Notes: generated by a model from the letters alone, not told the origin. A DNA stretch of 64,000 nt from Okapia johnstoni (GCA_024291935.2 CM044318.1:87331501-87395500); one strand, 5' to 3'; shown: positions 26,890 through 39,600, counted from the stretch's first letter. Translations and numbers: made by a program.

Positions 26890-28020
26890 CCTCTTCCCTC
26901 CCCTCTCCCTCTCCCTCCTCCCTTCCTTCCTCCTCCCTCCCCACCCCTCTCCCTCCTCTCCCCACCCCTCTCCCTCCTCCCCCCCTCCCTCCTCCCTCTC
27001 CCTCTCCCTCCTCCCTCCCCTCTCCCTCTCTCTCTCCCTCCCTCCTCCCTCCCCCTCCCTCCTCCCTCCCCCTCCCCCTCCCTCTCCCTCCTCCCTCCCT
27101 TCTCTCTCTCCCTCCTCCCTCCCTCCTCCCTCCCCTCTCCCTCCTCCCTCCCCTCTCCCTCTCCTCCTCCCTCCCCTCTCCCCCTCCCTCTCCCTCCTCC
27201 CTCCTCCCTCCCCTCTCCCTCTCCCTTCTCCCTCCCCTCTCCCTCTCCCTCCTCCCTCCCCTCTCCCTCTCCCTCCTCCCTCCCCTCTCCCTCTCCCTCC
27301 TCCCTCCCCTCTCCCTCCCCTCCCCACCCCTCTCCCTCCTCTCCCCACCCCTCTCCCTCCTCCCCCCTCTCTCCCTCCTCCCTCCCCTCTCCCTCTCCCT
27401 CCTCCCTCCCCTCTCCCTCTCTCTCTCCCTCCCTCCTCTCTCCCTCCCTCCTCCCTCCCCTCTCCCTCCTCCCTCCCCCTCCCTCTCCCTCCTCCCTCCC
27501 TTCTCTCTCTCCCTCCTCCCTCCCTCCTCCCTCCCCTCTCCCTCTCCCTCCTCCCTCCCCTCTCCCTCTCCCTCCTCCCTCCCCTCTCCCTCTCCCTCCT
27601 CCCTCCCCTCTCCCTCTCCCTCCTCCCTCCCCTCTCCCTCTCCCTCCTCCCTCCCCTCTCCCTCTCCCTCCCCTCTCCCTCTCCCTCCCTCCTCTCTCCC
27701 TCCCTCCTCCCTCCCCTCTCCCTCTCCCTCCTCCCTACTCCCTCCTCTCCCTCCCTCTTCCCTTCCCTCTCTCTCTCCCTCCTCCCTCCCTTCTCCCTCT
27801 CTCTCTCCCTCCCTCCTCTCTCCCTCCCTCCTCCCTCCTCTCTCCCTCCCTCCTCCCTCCCCTCTCCCTCCTCCCTACCCCCTCCTCTCCCTCCCTGTTC
27901 CCTCCCCTCTCTCTCTCCCTCCTCCCCTCTCCCTCTCCCTCCTCCCTCCCCTCTCCCTCATCCTTCCCCTCTCCCTCCTCCCTCCCCTCTCCCTCTCCCT
28001 CCTCCCTCCCCTCTCCCTCC
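26890..28020. repeat. 1.13-kb polypyrimidine tract (CCCTCTCCCTCCT)n
   Basis: Almost pure C/T on the plus strand, with a few A (CCACCCC, CCCTAC) and a single G near 27898. Units are multiples of CCCTCCT and CCCTCT with a 20-24 bp higher order. It lies 430 bp before the acceptor of the JAKMIP3 terminal exon and could form triplex (H-DNA). Confidence 0.93.
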
Positions 28021-28629
28021 CAATCTGCTGCTCCAGGGCCCACCCTTCTTGTTAGATGTGGATCCTGGGAAGCACCTTCTTCACATCTTCCAAATATTAA
28101 TGATGTAAAAGGTGAAAAGAAAGAATTGGCACACAAGAGGCCCACTTTCTAAGTACTGAGAAAAAACCTCGGCATGAACATGGGCACTCTTCCATGTGTG
28201 GGAGGGAGCTCTGAGGCCATGTGTGCCTGTGACCTCATGAGGCACCTGACCTCTGTGGCCTCTCAGCTCCTGGGAAGAGCCCTTAGCATCTCCAGGCAGA
28301 GGCTCAGCATGGCACCGTGTTTGAGCCAGACTGTCCACCTGTGGAGCCAGCATCCCTCATTTCTCCAGACCTTTTCCCTGCCCGGATTCCCCACCAGTGG
28401 CTCAGATATCTCACACTAACAGAACGCATCTGTCTTCACTCTCTTTCAGAGGAGAAGCAGCACGTCGATGAAGCCAGTTTAAAGCGTGACTTCCACTCCC
28501 TGTGAGCGTCGTGGTCCACAGCCTGGGAGAGCCTTCCTGCACTTGGACACAGCCCGACTTGTGGCTTGGAGTTGGTCCTTCTATTGACTTCGGACCCTTG
28601 AGATCCAAGGTTGTGCTGTCAGTAATGCA

Positions 28630-28630
<1 letters not shown>

Positions 28631-28664
<34 letters not shown>
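28631..28664. repeat. (TG)n microsatellite
   Basis: About 17 uninterrupted TG units inside the JAKMIP3 3'UTR exon. Confidence 0.95.
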
Positions 28665-28665
<1 letters not shown>

Positions 28666-30855
28666 ATGCATGAGTCTGTGTGTGCACACACATGTGCTCT
28701 GTCAGAAGAGGGCACACAGGGTTGAGCTCTTTTGAGGCCCTTATAGGTTGATGTACTGGGTAATGAGACGGGCAGCCGGGTGAGAGCGTAACAGACAACA
28801 CTGCATAAAAGAAACACAAGCTACATTGCCCAGGAGCTGGAAGGAGGCCCGCCTGTGTGTCTGCAAGTGTTAGGTTCACTTTGTCTTCATGTCAGAAGAA
28901 ACATTCAACTCGGGTGCGGAAGACAGAGGCAGCCAGACCAGACTTGATTCCCTGGGATGAACCGAGAGAAAAATCATAGGATCAGACAGACGTGTTTTTC
29001 CTTGGTTGGTGCAGGTTTTCCTCTGGGCAATGCACGATTAATCAACACTTGTCCAAGAAGGATGCATCCTTTCTGTTGTCATTAAAGCCACAGTTACATA
29101 TTCACTTGGACAGGAAATGGGGCCAGTTCACTGCTTTTCCATCTGAGCTTGATGTCAGGGTGTGTATCTCAAGTCCAAAGTCTGGTTTAACCCCCCCTGC
29201 ATTCTTTTGCCTTGTTCTAATGACTGCATCATCTTGGCACATTTGCTGTACTCAGAATCAAATGGCAAACAACAGACTTGCACGAATAATGCCACCGAGG
29301 AGCTATGGATGAGCTCCCAGAGTGAAGTCTGATGGAGGGTATGATGCAGGCATCGAGAAACGCTCCACAGTTCCACTCCCTGATGGCCCGCCCAGCCCCG
29401 TGTGTACCTTCCCAGGAACAGCAGTTATGGAGGCTGGCCGTTTGGGATCCCCAAATGTGCATTTGAAACCCAAATTCACACCCCTCGTGTTCATTTGGGT
29501 CATGATTTTCACGTTGTACATATGTCTGGAGCACTTCATATGCCCACACATCCCAGACTCTCAATCACAGCTTTGTAATTTCTAAAAGGAGGCAAACTCT
29601 ACAGGAAAGAGAAGCATGTAAATATGTACCAATGCTTGTGAAGTCATTATTATCTGTATGTAAAAAGGATGTGCATTGGAAAGGGAAAATGGCTCAGTGA
29701 GTATTTTAAGTAATCCACGTACCGAAGTGCATTTCAAAACTGCATGTTCCCCAAAGCACACACTGAGCTGCAATGCCGAGTCTTCTCTTCAGATACCATT
29801 GTTGGTGTTCATGTATCATAGGCACCTTCTGTTCATCTGACTACAAAATCCCGCATTTCAGGGTTGGGCTTTTGAAAAACAAAAAGAGAGAAGAGAAAAG
29901 AAAGAAAGAGAAGAGACAAATATGAGGGTTTGTCACTGATTCCTGCCAATCCACTGAGCATCTGAAGAATTCAAGTATTTAAAAATAATATGCATTTTCT
30001 AAACACTAGAATGTACCTTTTATTCAAAACCAGTGGACTGGATTGAAATGAATATTTGGGCTTGCTATTTAGCTCTTCAAATAGAGGAAGTGTCACTAAG
30101 AGGTTGAAACACAGAAATGTTTACTGTGTAACTGAGATGTGTGCAGCCTAACAGTTATCACCATACGCAGTGTGCACAGTACCCAGAAGAACACACGCGT
30201 GCTTTCGTTTGTGTAAACCAGAGTCCACGTAAACCGCAGCTTCCTTGTTGACACAGCACATGTCCTCGTTCCCGTGGTCTCCAGCTCCAGTTGCTGAAGG
30301 ACCGTGGCTTTTCCTTAAAGTGCTCAGCCCTCGAGGAGCCTGTAGCCTTCAGGACACCCTGAGTGCCTTACGCGGCTGTGAACACCAGGGCAGGCAGTCA
30401 GGAAGGAGGGCGTGCCGGGAGTGGGTTTGGAGGTGTTGGACATTAATCTACACTGACCATCACTGCGTCGTTGACCTTAAGATGGACTGTATGTTTTAAC
30501 ACAGTAATGGATTTATGTTTAGGCTCAGGAAAATCAAGCTGTACATATAGGTATCATATCATATATTTGTTTACTGTATATTTTTTAAAAGCTTTATTGT
30601 AAATTTATGCAAACACGAATGAGGACTTGTTTTCTCATGGCGATGCCCCAGGCAGTGTTTGTGTTCCCTGAAGCAATCCCTTAATAACCACACTCTAAAC
30701 ACGTGACACTCTGTTCAGTGCTAAACAGTATTCAGAGGCCTAAAATAGGTTTGTATGGTGATCAGCTACAGAATTTTACACATATTTTTGTATTGTGATT
30801 CCTATGATATATACCAGAGAATTTTTACTCATTTGTAAATTATTGTACAGTTTTT

Positions 30856-30861
30856 AATAAA
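30856..30861 (+). terminator. JAKMIP3: poly(A) signal AATAAA, JAKMIP3
   Basis: A canonical AATAAA in TTTTTAATAAAGATTG, followed by T-rich sequence. It is the last good hexamer before the GC-rich intergenic region leading to DPYSL4. Cleavage is expected 15-25 nt downstream. Confidence 0.7.
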
Positions 30862-30889
30862 GATTGTTTTAAATCTTAGAATATCCAAG

Positions 30890-31949
30890 TTCTCCACCTC
30901 ACAAAGTATTAAAGTCTGGACTTATCGGCTACAGTGGCCACTTCTGTGTTCTGTATCCACTCTCTGAATGACAGTGCGTCTTCCCACACCAGAAAGGAGA
31001 CTGGGCCTTCTGAGCATTGGGGAAGGGGAGCCGGGCGTCTCACATACAGCCTCGTCCTAAGTCATGGGGGGATCATCTGGAGGACAGGCTCTGAGGTCAC
31101 CTGAGGTCAGCCACAGGGGAGGCCTGCCCCTCAGCTGTTTGTCAAATGAGAACCAGGGAGAAGCCAAGTCCCTGAGAACAGTGAACTTCTGTGAATGAAC
31201 AAGAATGTGTTCCAGTGGCGGTGACCCCACACAGGTGAGCACTGGCTGTTTGATCTCTTTGGGAAAGTGGGAGCCCCAGATGGGGCGGGACGAGGGGCGG
31301 GAAGTGTTGATCGGGCTCTGCAGGGCTCTTACGCCTCCCGCTGTCCCAGCTTATGCTTTGAAATCCCAGCTGCGGCTGCTCTAACAGAAGCAAAGACTGG
31401 GATTTCTTTTCCTTAAAAACCAATCCCATGGGGCTTGATGGAGTGACAGCCCTGTCCTGGGATGCCGGGTGGGCTCGGAGTCCTCCTACCATGTCCCACC
31501 CAAACTCTGAACTTGCTTTTTATAAAAAAAATAAATGTTTATCTATTTGGCTGCATTGTGTCTTAGTTGTGTCACGGGTGCCTGGTTGCTCTTCAGCATG
31601 TGGGGTCTCAGTTCCCCTACCAGGGATGGAACCGTGTCCCCTGCCTTGCAAGGTAGATTCGAAACAACTGGAGCACCAGGGAAATGCCCTGAGTCTGTTT
31701 TTATGGGCAGTCAGGATCAGCTTCGGTGGGCGCATCATCCCCACCACCACCACCACTCCTGCTCTGCCCTTCCAACTCGCCAAATGTTTGAGTCAGAGCC
31801 TCCTTGCCTGACTTGGGATCGCCCACAGGGCCAGGAAATGTGGCTGCAGTTTCGAAAAACTGTGGGTTTTTTTTTTTTTTTTTTTCGTGCCTGCTCTCCA
31901 CCGGTCCTTCTGCAGGTTGAGAGGGAGGTCAGAACCCAGTTGCAAAGCG
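30890..31949. other. JAKMIP3-DPYSL4 intergenic region
   Basis: About 1 kb between the JAKMIP3 poly(A) site and the CpG block of DPYSL4. It holds one CHR-type SINE and a run of about 20 T at 31867-31886. No other feature was seen. Confidence 0.6.
31521..31690 (-). repeat. CHR-type tRNA SINE
   Basis: An A-rich start, TATTTGGCTGCATTGTGTCT, then CTCAGTTCCCCTACCAGGGA and GGAGCACCAGGGAAATGCCC, the reverse orientation of the cetartiodactyl tRNA SINE. Confidence 0.75.
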
Positions 31950-32620
31950 GCTTCGCTTGGGCAGAAAGCGCGCTCTCAGCCCAGCCCCGGCGCTTTCAGC
32001 ACCCGCTGCGTGGACAGCGCCGGCCCCACGCGGACGGCCGGTGGGGCTGGGGGATGGTGGGTGGGGGTAGAGGGCGTGCAAACGGGGACGGGGCGGGGGG
32101 AGCGCTGGGCCCGGGTCCGCCCCGTCTACGCGCAGCGCGCAGACCCCGCCACTGGAGGCTCCCGGGACCGGCCGCCTCTCGCCCGCTCCCGCAATGGCAG
32201 CGAGGCGGCCGCAGGAGCCCTCAGGGACTCTGCCCGCCTGCCTGGGGGCGCGGGGCACGGGAAGCCCCCGGGCCCGCCCCAAGCTCGGCGGAGTCTTCCG
32301 CTGCGTGGAGGACGCCTTTGACAACAAGTCACTGCCGCTGGACGCGCTGGGAGGCGGCCACCGGGGTCTGAGAGGCCGAGAGCCCTACACCGGGCCAAGC
32401 GGCTACCCGGGGAGTCCCAGCGAGCCAGGTGGAGATGGCCTGGGGGCCGCGGCGAGTCTCCCGGAGAGGCCCAGCGCGGCCCCTGTCCCACGGCCCACAG
32501 CAGGTAGTGGCCGCGGTGCGGGGGCTGCGGGCGGCGGGGCCGGTGAGCGGGGAGGCGGGCTCTGCTCCCTGAGGCGCGGCGCATCCACCCCAGAGGCCCC
32601 CCGGGCGCCGTTCAGGGTCC
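31950..32620 (+). promoter_or_regulatory. DPYSL4: CpG-rich block at the candidate DPYSL4 long-form first exon
   Basis: CpG-dense sequence with GGGGCGGGG at about 32090 surrounds the candidate long-isoform start at 32194. No TATA box was seen. An alternative promoter is inferred from CpG density and from the way DPYSL1, 2 and 3 use two first exons. Confidence 0.5.
32194..32542 (+). CDS. DPYSL4: DPYSL4 candidate alternative first exon (long CRMP N-terminus)
   Basis: The open frame starts MAARRPQEPSGTLPACLGAR with a strong Kozak context (G at -3 and +4) inside a CpG-rich block. It aligns with the long (b-type) N-termini of DPYSL1, 2 and 3: MAxRR, then a PRxKxGGxF motif (here PRARPKLGGVF), a VEDAFDNKSL stretch matching VEGAxExK, and a Pro/Gly/Ser-rich remainder. 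Donor-like sites lie after 32503 (GTAGTG) and 32542 (GTGAGC). Both leave one base of a codon, whereas exon 2 at 37056 starts on a codon boundary. Either a small linking exon or another donor is used, or this copy cannot be joined in frame. Confidence 0.55.
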
Positions 32621-33269
32621 TGTCCTCTTCAGAGAGCCTCCAGTTCCTCCACGGGGATGCGAGCGCTGGTCGCGGGCCTCTTCTCCCCAACGGGCCGAGC
32701 CTAAGCCTGGACCTCCCCTTCCTGCGCGCTCTCCCGGCCCGCACCCCCCGAGGCCTGGGTTCCCCTAGCTCTTCGTGTGTCTCCTGGTCTCTTTCTGTCC
32801 CCTCTGTGTCCCTGCAGCCTCCCTCCTGTCCTCGCGGGCTGGCCCTGGGACCGTCTCACTGTGAGGTGTCTCCGCTGTCCGGACCCAGGGTCTGGCGCTC
32901 CCGAACCTGCCCTGGCAAATACTCCAGGGAGCCGAGCTTTGGCCTGAAACATCTTTCAGGACGGAGTCCAGCTCCCTGAGATCCTCAGCCTGGACATGAG
33001 ACCAGACTCAGTCCCCGTGGCCTTGGGTGCCCTAGGTCATCAGGGAGCTGGTGGCGGGCCTTCCGCTGGCCAGGGGCGAAGCGGGGCCTGGCAGGTCATT
33101 ACCGGACCCCTCTCCCTGTGCATCCCGGGGGTGGGGGGAGACTCTGACCACACACTGGCCAGGACCGGTGGCAACCGCGTTCCCTCCACCCTCACCCGCA
33201 CCCCACCCCGCCTGCAAGAGTTCGCCTGCCATCTCCGCCGGGCCGGTCAGTGGCCTCGGCGCTGGCCTA

Positions 33270-33590
33270 GCCGGAGTTGGCGGCAGCCTCTCGGAGCCGG
33301 GCCGGGGCGGGGCTTGAGAACCAGGGAGCAGCTGCGGGCCGGGGCGGGGCCGGGGGCGGGGGGCCGGCCGGCCGGGGCGGGGGCGGGGCGGGGCCGGGGC
33401 GGGGCCGGCAGCCGAGCTGCGCGGCCCGGCGCGCTCGCACTTGGACGCCCGGCGCCCCCACGTACACACCCGGGCCCCGTGGGCTCCCCCGCGAGGCCTA
33501 GCTGGTGCATCCCGCGCCGGGGACCCCCAGGCCCGCCCCGCCCCGCCCGAGCCAACCGAGCCGGCGGCGCCGGCGGGAGGAGCAGAATGT
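33270..33590 (+). promoter_or_regulatory. DPYSL4: DPYSL4 core promoter CpG island with GC-box array
   Basis: At least five [14 protein letters not shown] Sp1 boxes lie at 33304-33410, just upstream of the ATG at 33587, with very high CpG and GC content and GGCCGGCCGGCC runs. It is a TATA-less housekeeping-style promoter architecture. The transcription start is not resolved. Confidence 0.7.
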
Positions 33591-33625
33591 CCTTCCAGGG
33601 CAAGAAGAGCATCCCCCGGATCACG
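33587..33625 (+). CDS. DPYSL4: DPYSL4 exon 1, residues 1-13
   Basis: Encodes [13 protein letters not shown] and ends with donor GTGAGC in phase 0. It lies at the 3' edge of a dense CpG island with repeated GC boxes. Confidence 0.93.
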
Positions 33626-36600
33626 GTGAGCCCCGCTGCCCGCTCCGGGCCGACCCCGCGCCTCCCGCCCCCTGCGCCGGGCGGGGCCTGGCCTCTGGGC
33701 CCCCGGGAGGACCTTCCCCGCCCCGCGCCGGGTCCCCTTCCCTCGGCGTCCAGGCCCCCCCCGCCCCCCGCCTCGCCTTGCGCCCTGTCCCGGCGCTGCC
33801 CACTCCTGCCCAGCTCCTTCCCGCGCAGCCCGAGGGGCCCCGCGAGCGCCGCGCTGGACACCCTCAGGGAGCTGGCTCCCCTGAGACCCCCTCTGCGCTT
33901 GGGGAGGGCTCGGGCCTGAGGGTGGGTGGGGGCGGGGAGGCCCGCTTCCTAAAGCTCAGATGCGCCTCCCCACCTCCCCGCGGGGCCTCTCTCGAAGCTC
34001 CGCTCGGAGTTGGCGGGCAGCGCGGCCCTTTGTTGACACGGCTGGTCCAGCCGCCGGCCTCCAGGTGCAGAGATGCTGTTCCCGCGCAGCCCGCCCCTCG
34101 GCCGCCCCTGTGTAGCCCCCGCCGCACCGGGAGCTCTTTGTCCCAGACAAAGCAGCTGAGGCCGGCGCTCAGCCCTAGCCCCCGGAGCCCCGGAGCCCCT
34201 GGCAACCGGATCCCTCTTTGGAGCTGGAGTTGGGAGGCCCCCGGCCCGGGTGATGGTGGAGAGAGTGCTCCCTCGTCACTGAGCAGACACCCAGACAGCT
34301 CGGCTCCCTAGAGAAGGCCCTCTAACACCACACGCCCCAGGTGGGGGAGGTCCTACTGGCCACCCTGGGCAGCCAGGAAACAAAGCCGCCCCCTCCAGGC
34401 GGCAGGAGCCCAGCGGAGGGAGGGAGAGGGGGAGGGCGAGAGGGAGGTGCCTGGGCCCCCCCCCCCCCACCCAGGGCACAGGACTGCCTGCCCCTAGGAG
34501 CCAGGGGATTCAGCCCGGTGGATTCAGCCCGATCTGCGCTTGGCTTGGGGGGAGGGCCGTGGGGTTGCCAGTTTACTTTCTGAGACACTCAGGGAGGAAG
34601 AAGGGGGTCCTGCCTCAGGACTGGCCCAGATTCTGACCTGATGCAGAAAGCCCATCAGGGCTGGACAGGGTGGGGAGAGTGGCCCCACCTCTGGGCGGGT
34701 CAGAGGTCAGAGGCCAGGGGCCAGGTCAGACCGTCACCCTGGTCCTGAGGGCTGCTGCATTCCCCTCTTGGCTCCAAGCCTGGGAAGGTGCCCAAAGTCT
34801 GAAAGCTGGGGGTTGAGTGGGGACTCAGACCACCATCTTCCTGCCCAAAGCCTTCCCCTTCCTCTACTTGGGTGTCTTGAGTGGAGAGGGGTGTCGGAGT
34901 GGGGCCCCTGCAGGAGGAGGCAGCCAGGCTCTGACGCTGGCTCAGGAGCTGGGCAAGGTGGGTCCTTGCGATATGACTGGTCAGGGCCGGGCCTGGGGCC
35001 CAGGGGGCTGGGCAGTGAGCCCCTGAGGACCCAGCAGGGAGAGGCCCCGGCAGCTGGGGCAGGGCCGCGCGGTAGACCAGAGCTGGCAGCGGGGCACACA
35101 GTAAGAATTTTCAGCTTCAAGGGCCACGCTGTTTCTGGTCCAGCGACCCAGCCCAGCAGGAGAGCCCTCTTAGGTGACTTGGGAACGAACGGGTGCGGTG
35201 GTTCCAGTAAAGTTGAGCTATGGGCGTTGAAATGTGAATTTCATATAATTTTTATGAGTCTCAATATAGTCTTTTGATGTCTTTCAGCCAACATGAGATG
35301 CAAACCATCCTTGGCACAGGGCTGGGCAGACTGTACAAACTGGGGTTCATGTCTGGCCTGTGGCTCGTCAGCCATCCTTCGGTAGACTGTGGGGTGGAGG
35401 TTCTACTTTTAGTCAATAGAAGTCTGAGAATTCATCCCAAACTGTTAGATGTTAATAAGAATAGAGAGTGGTGTGCTCTGGCTCATAGGCCATGAATTAT
35501 TTATCCCCTCAGCAGCCTCTGAGAGAGTTGCTAAGTGCCCTGCACACTTCCCTTATGGCTTCAGGCTGACGCTGCATTTAGAACCAGAGCTCCCAGCTGG
35601 AGCCCCAGCCCGGCCTCTGGGTGGGCGCCCGGGAGCCCCGAGCCAGGGCCAGACCCCTGTGAAACAGCTGTGGTTCCTGCTGTCTGAGTCCCAGAGAGTG
35701 TGAGGTTCAAGGTCGTGGGGGAAAGTGCTGCAGGGCTGGGTCCTCACCCGTCATCCTGCTCCTGGCCACCTCCTTCCTTTCTGTGTTCCTCTCCATTTTG
35801 CTCCACGGAGGCCTGGCCGTCACCCTGGTGCCCTGCACAGTCCATGACCGGCTCCCCATCTCCCCTCTGTCCCAACCATCAGAAGTGGACCGATGGCGGC
35901 CCAGCTCCGTGCTGTGGGGTGCCCCTAACAGCTGGCCACACTTCCCGACACTCTGTTCACCTCCTTGGGGCGACCTCCAGGCAGCACCAGAGCCACGAGC
36001 ACTCCAGTGTCTTCCTGGCTTGCACCCCCATAGCCTCTCCGTCATCAGCTCCTGCCCTCCAACTCTCAGCCTCTCTGGAGTCCATCTCTCATTCACCCTA
36101 TGATCCCAGCCAGGGGGCCCCCGCATCTCATCCGGACACACGGACACCACGGCGTCCATGGCCTGTGTCCGTCCTTGAACATAAGGGCCACTTTCTACCC
36201 AGGCCACTGTGATCTCTTTGCAGGCACTTAGACATAGCTTGAGGCGCTGGTGGTGGCCTGCTGACCCCCAGGCCCAGCACGTCCCACCCCCCGTCCTGTA
36301 TCAGCCAGGCTCTTCTCTGCCCCGGGCCTTTGTGCGGGCTGCTCCCTGGCCTGGGCCTGAGTCACAGCCACATCAGCTCCTCAAAGAGGCCCTTCTCGGT
36401 CCCTGCGGCAACCCCGACGCGTCCCCGTCTGTGCGCTTACGAATGTCACCTCCTGTGATGGCCGCATGTGTGATGTCTATCTCCCCCCACTGGGATGCAG
36501 CTGTCCTGCGGGAGGGCCCTGCCTGCCGGGGCCTGCTCTAACCCCCGCCTCCCAGCACCGTCTCAGGCCACGGAGATTCTGGAGGGAGCTTGGCCCGACT

Positions 36601-39600
36601 GTCAGCGGAGCCGCCTCTGCAGGTGGACAGGGAGGGCCGGCCTTCCAGGCCTCAGGGCCAAGTGAGACGTGGCCCACCGCCCCCTCGGCTTGGGCTTTAG
36701 AAATTGGGCAATGCTCATGATGGCGTGCCTGAGGTCAAACGCGTGGCTCCTCGCATTGACATGGCTTCGCCATGGGGACGCGGGAAGCTGGCTAGCCATT
36801 CGCCCTGCGTCTGCGGTGAGGCCAGACCGCCTGACTGTGGGTGTGGGTCATGTGTGGGGCCCATGGGCAGCCGCCTCCAAGGGTCACTGCGCGGGGTGAG
36901 GTGGTCAACCCAGCAGGCTCAGTGCTGGTCTCACACCCACAGACTGTGTCCAGAGGTTTCCATCGCGACTTCGGAGGGAAGCTGGTGCTCAGCGTACCGC
37001 TGGGTCACTCTGTTTGGAGGAAACTGGCCCCCATTTATTTGTGTGTTTCCAACAGAGTGACCGCCTCCTGATCAGAGGGGGGAAGATCGTGAACGATGAC
37101 CAGTCCTTTCACGCCGATCTGTATGTGGAGGACGGCCTGATAAAGTGAGTTTCTGCCTCTTCGTGGTCACCGTGTACACCTTGCTCACACGCTGCCTGGA
37201 AGCTTACTTCTGGGTGAGGTCCACGTGAATGTTTCTCTCTTTCCCACAACCTCGTTCCCTGGAAACAACCCCAGCCCCTCCAGTGCCTTCAGCGAGGCCT
37301 CGGAGAGCAGGACGAGGCTTCCCGATTCTCTGTTATCACAGCCTCAGTACCTGTGGGCTCACAGCAGGTGCTTAATAAATGCTTACTGACCACGCCTCTT
37401 CGTTTCTCTGCTCGTGTCTATCAGGCAGCTCCAGCCTTCTGGTCACCCAGGCCGCGAGTGGACACCTCAGTGACCAGCTCAGGGTGGGATCCTCCGTTTG
37501 CTGACTGTCCTGAGCCCCTGGGGCAGGCTTGTTCCCCAGCAGTGTCGGGGGCGGGTCCAGTTAGGCCGTGGCGGTATTGCCCTTCGCCTCCAGGACCAGA
37601 GGCCAAGGGCAGGCATCCCAGCTCTGCAGCGTTGCCAGGGAGGCCGTTCACATTCGCTCAGGGCTCTTCCTAACCAGGGGAATCTCTGTTGCTTTCAGGC
37701 AAATTGGAGAAAACCTCATCGTCCCTGGGGGCATCAGAACCATTGATGCCCACGGCCTGCTGGTCCTGCCAGGTGGAGTCGATGTCCACACGCGGCTGCT
37801 GATGCCCGTCCTGGGCATGACCCCTGCCGACGACTTCTGCCAGGGGACCAAGGCCGCCCTGGCGGGGGGGACCACCATGATACGTGAGTGTCGTCTGGGG
37901 GGGGGGTCTGTCCCAACCCTGGGTCTCTGGCGGGTTTGCGTATCACAGGAAGCACTTTCCCTAGTGGAGTTTTCTCAGGCTGCTTCTCTTTTTTTCTTAA
38001 ATAATTTGTTTATTTTTTATTGAAGGATAGTTGCTTTTCATAACTTTGCTGTTTTCTGTCAAACCTCAACCTGAATCAGCCATAGTTCCTCTTTACTGCA
38101 CTCACTCTGAGAAGTGCTGCGTGGCTCTGCCCAGCCCGGTTCCTCAGCCTGAGTGTGCTGCCTTGGCCAGCGCTGGAGCTCTCCTGGGGTTTCCATGGGA
38201 ACGTGCCCATGGTTGATTATTTCCTGAGAAGCCAGCAGCTGGCCAAGGTCTTGGTTTGGAAAACCCAAGTGCCTTGGACAAGTTCAGGGGTTGCGTTGCA
38301 TGAAATGTCAGACACATTTGCCCCTGAGCCTCGCCCCCTCTGAGGCTTGATTTACAGAAACTCGTGTCCAGAAGAGCTAAAGATGGTGGAGCCGGTGTTT
38401 TAGAGGAAGGATGATAAAAGTACTGTTATCCGATCAACAACCCCAGAGGCCCTGTGCCAGGCACAAGCACCGTTCTGATGTGCCTCAGCTCCGTGCAAGG
38501 CAGAGAAGCCCAGTTCACAGCTTGTGAGGGGTTCACTTCTCACCGTGAACTTGCTCGTGGTCAGTTCAGGAGCCCGGACAGGAAGCCAGCATTTAGCCCC
38601 TCTTCCTATGGCCCTGAGACCCGTCAGCTCCACGGCACCGAGGGCAGGCGCCTCCGCTTGGGCTGGACCTGGTCCAACCCTGGCTGCACCGAGTCCTGGC
38701 CGTGACCTCAGGCAGTGCAGGGTTAGACATCACGCTTCCCTGCGTGGTTGGGCAGGAGGCAGGGGGTGGGAGGGTGGAGCGAGCCGGGGCCCATGGTTGC
38801 CAGGCTCATGCGGGCACATGGCGGGTGCTGCCACTGCCGCCCAGGAAGGGCTGCTCCGGGCACTCGGGGCGACTTCACAGGCGACGGGCAGGTGCCGTGG
38901 CACCCCAGCCCAGTGTGGCTTACTGAGCTATGAAGTGGCCAAACCTGGCAGTGGTCCGCCCTCCTGTCTGATGAGGGAGCACTCTCAGTCCAGGCCCTTG
39001 GTCCTGCTGGTCACAGGTGGCCCAGGCCGAGCGGGACGCCCTCCTGGTTGCGTCTCCCGCTGCTGCTGAGGCATCAGACGGGCTGTGAGGATGGAGGTGC
39101 TGCAGGCATGGGCTGGCCTCCCCCGTGAGCGCCTGCAGAACGGCGTCCTGGGTGTGCGATGGAGCCGTGGGAGGCAGAGGGGCCCATGTGAGGGGTGTGC
39201 AGGGAGGCACGACGTCCACCTGTAACCCCGGGTGGGCGTGCCTTCCCACCAGCCACCCCTCCCAGCTCTCTCCCTGCACCTGGCAGAGGTTGAGTGGGGT
39301 GTGGACCGTGGATGCTGGGTTGCTGATTGGGCCAGGGGGACAGTGCAGTGTCCATGTGCTCTCCCTGGTTCTCCAGGGTGGGAGGGGATCCTGCATGGTG
39401 TGCGTGGTCAGAGAGGCACGAGGGAAGCCAGGCCCACGTGCCGCTGTGGGTGGGCTCGCAGGTTCAGCACCATGGACAGCGCAGCACTCCACACACCCCC
39501 CCGCCCGCCAGGTGCACCTCACTTGGGCCAGGCTCTTTGGGGTGTGTCCACTGGGGGGCGAGGTCCTCCTCTCTGCTCAGGGAGAGGCTGGGGACAAGGG

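Larger units (their letters stand above)
28450..30885 (+). other. JAKMIP3: JAKMIP3 terminal 3'UTR exon
   Basis: The acceptor CTCTCTTTCAG ends at 28449. The 2.4 kb that follow are AT-richer than the surroundings, unique and free of Bov-tA, and end at the poly(A) signal at 30856. A UGUAAAUA Pumilio-type element lies at 29617-29624 and a (TG)n run at 28631-28664. If the tail-anchor exon is skipped, the first 33 nt read in frame as RRSSTSMKPV and stop. Assignment to JAKMIP3 is by position, strand and splice logic, not by transcript evidence. Confidence 0.65.

Noticed and set aside
26636..28152. Plus-strand open frames of 430-490 codons made of Ser, Pro and Leu
   Set aside because: They are translations of the C/T tract, open in all three frames. 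They show no start context, no splice logic and no family resemblance.
32996..33919. 307-codon frame over the DPYSL4 promoter
   Set aside because: It reads through the GC-box array and overlaps exon 1 in another frame; a GC-content artefact.
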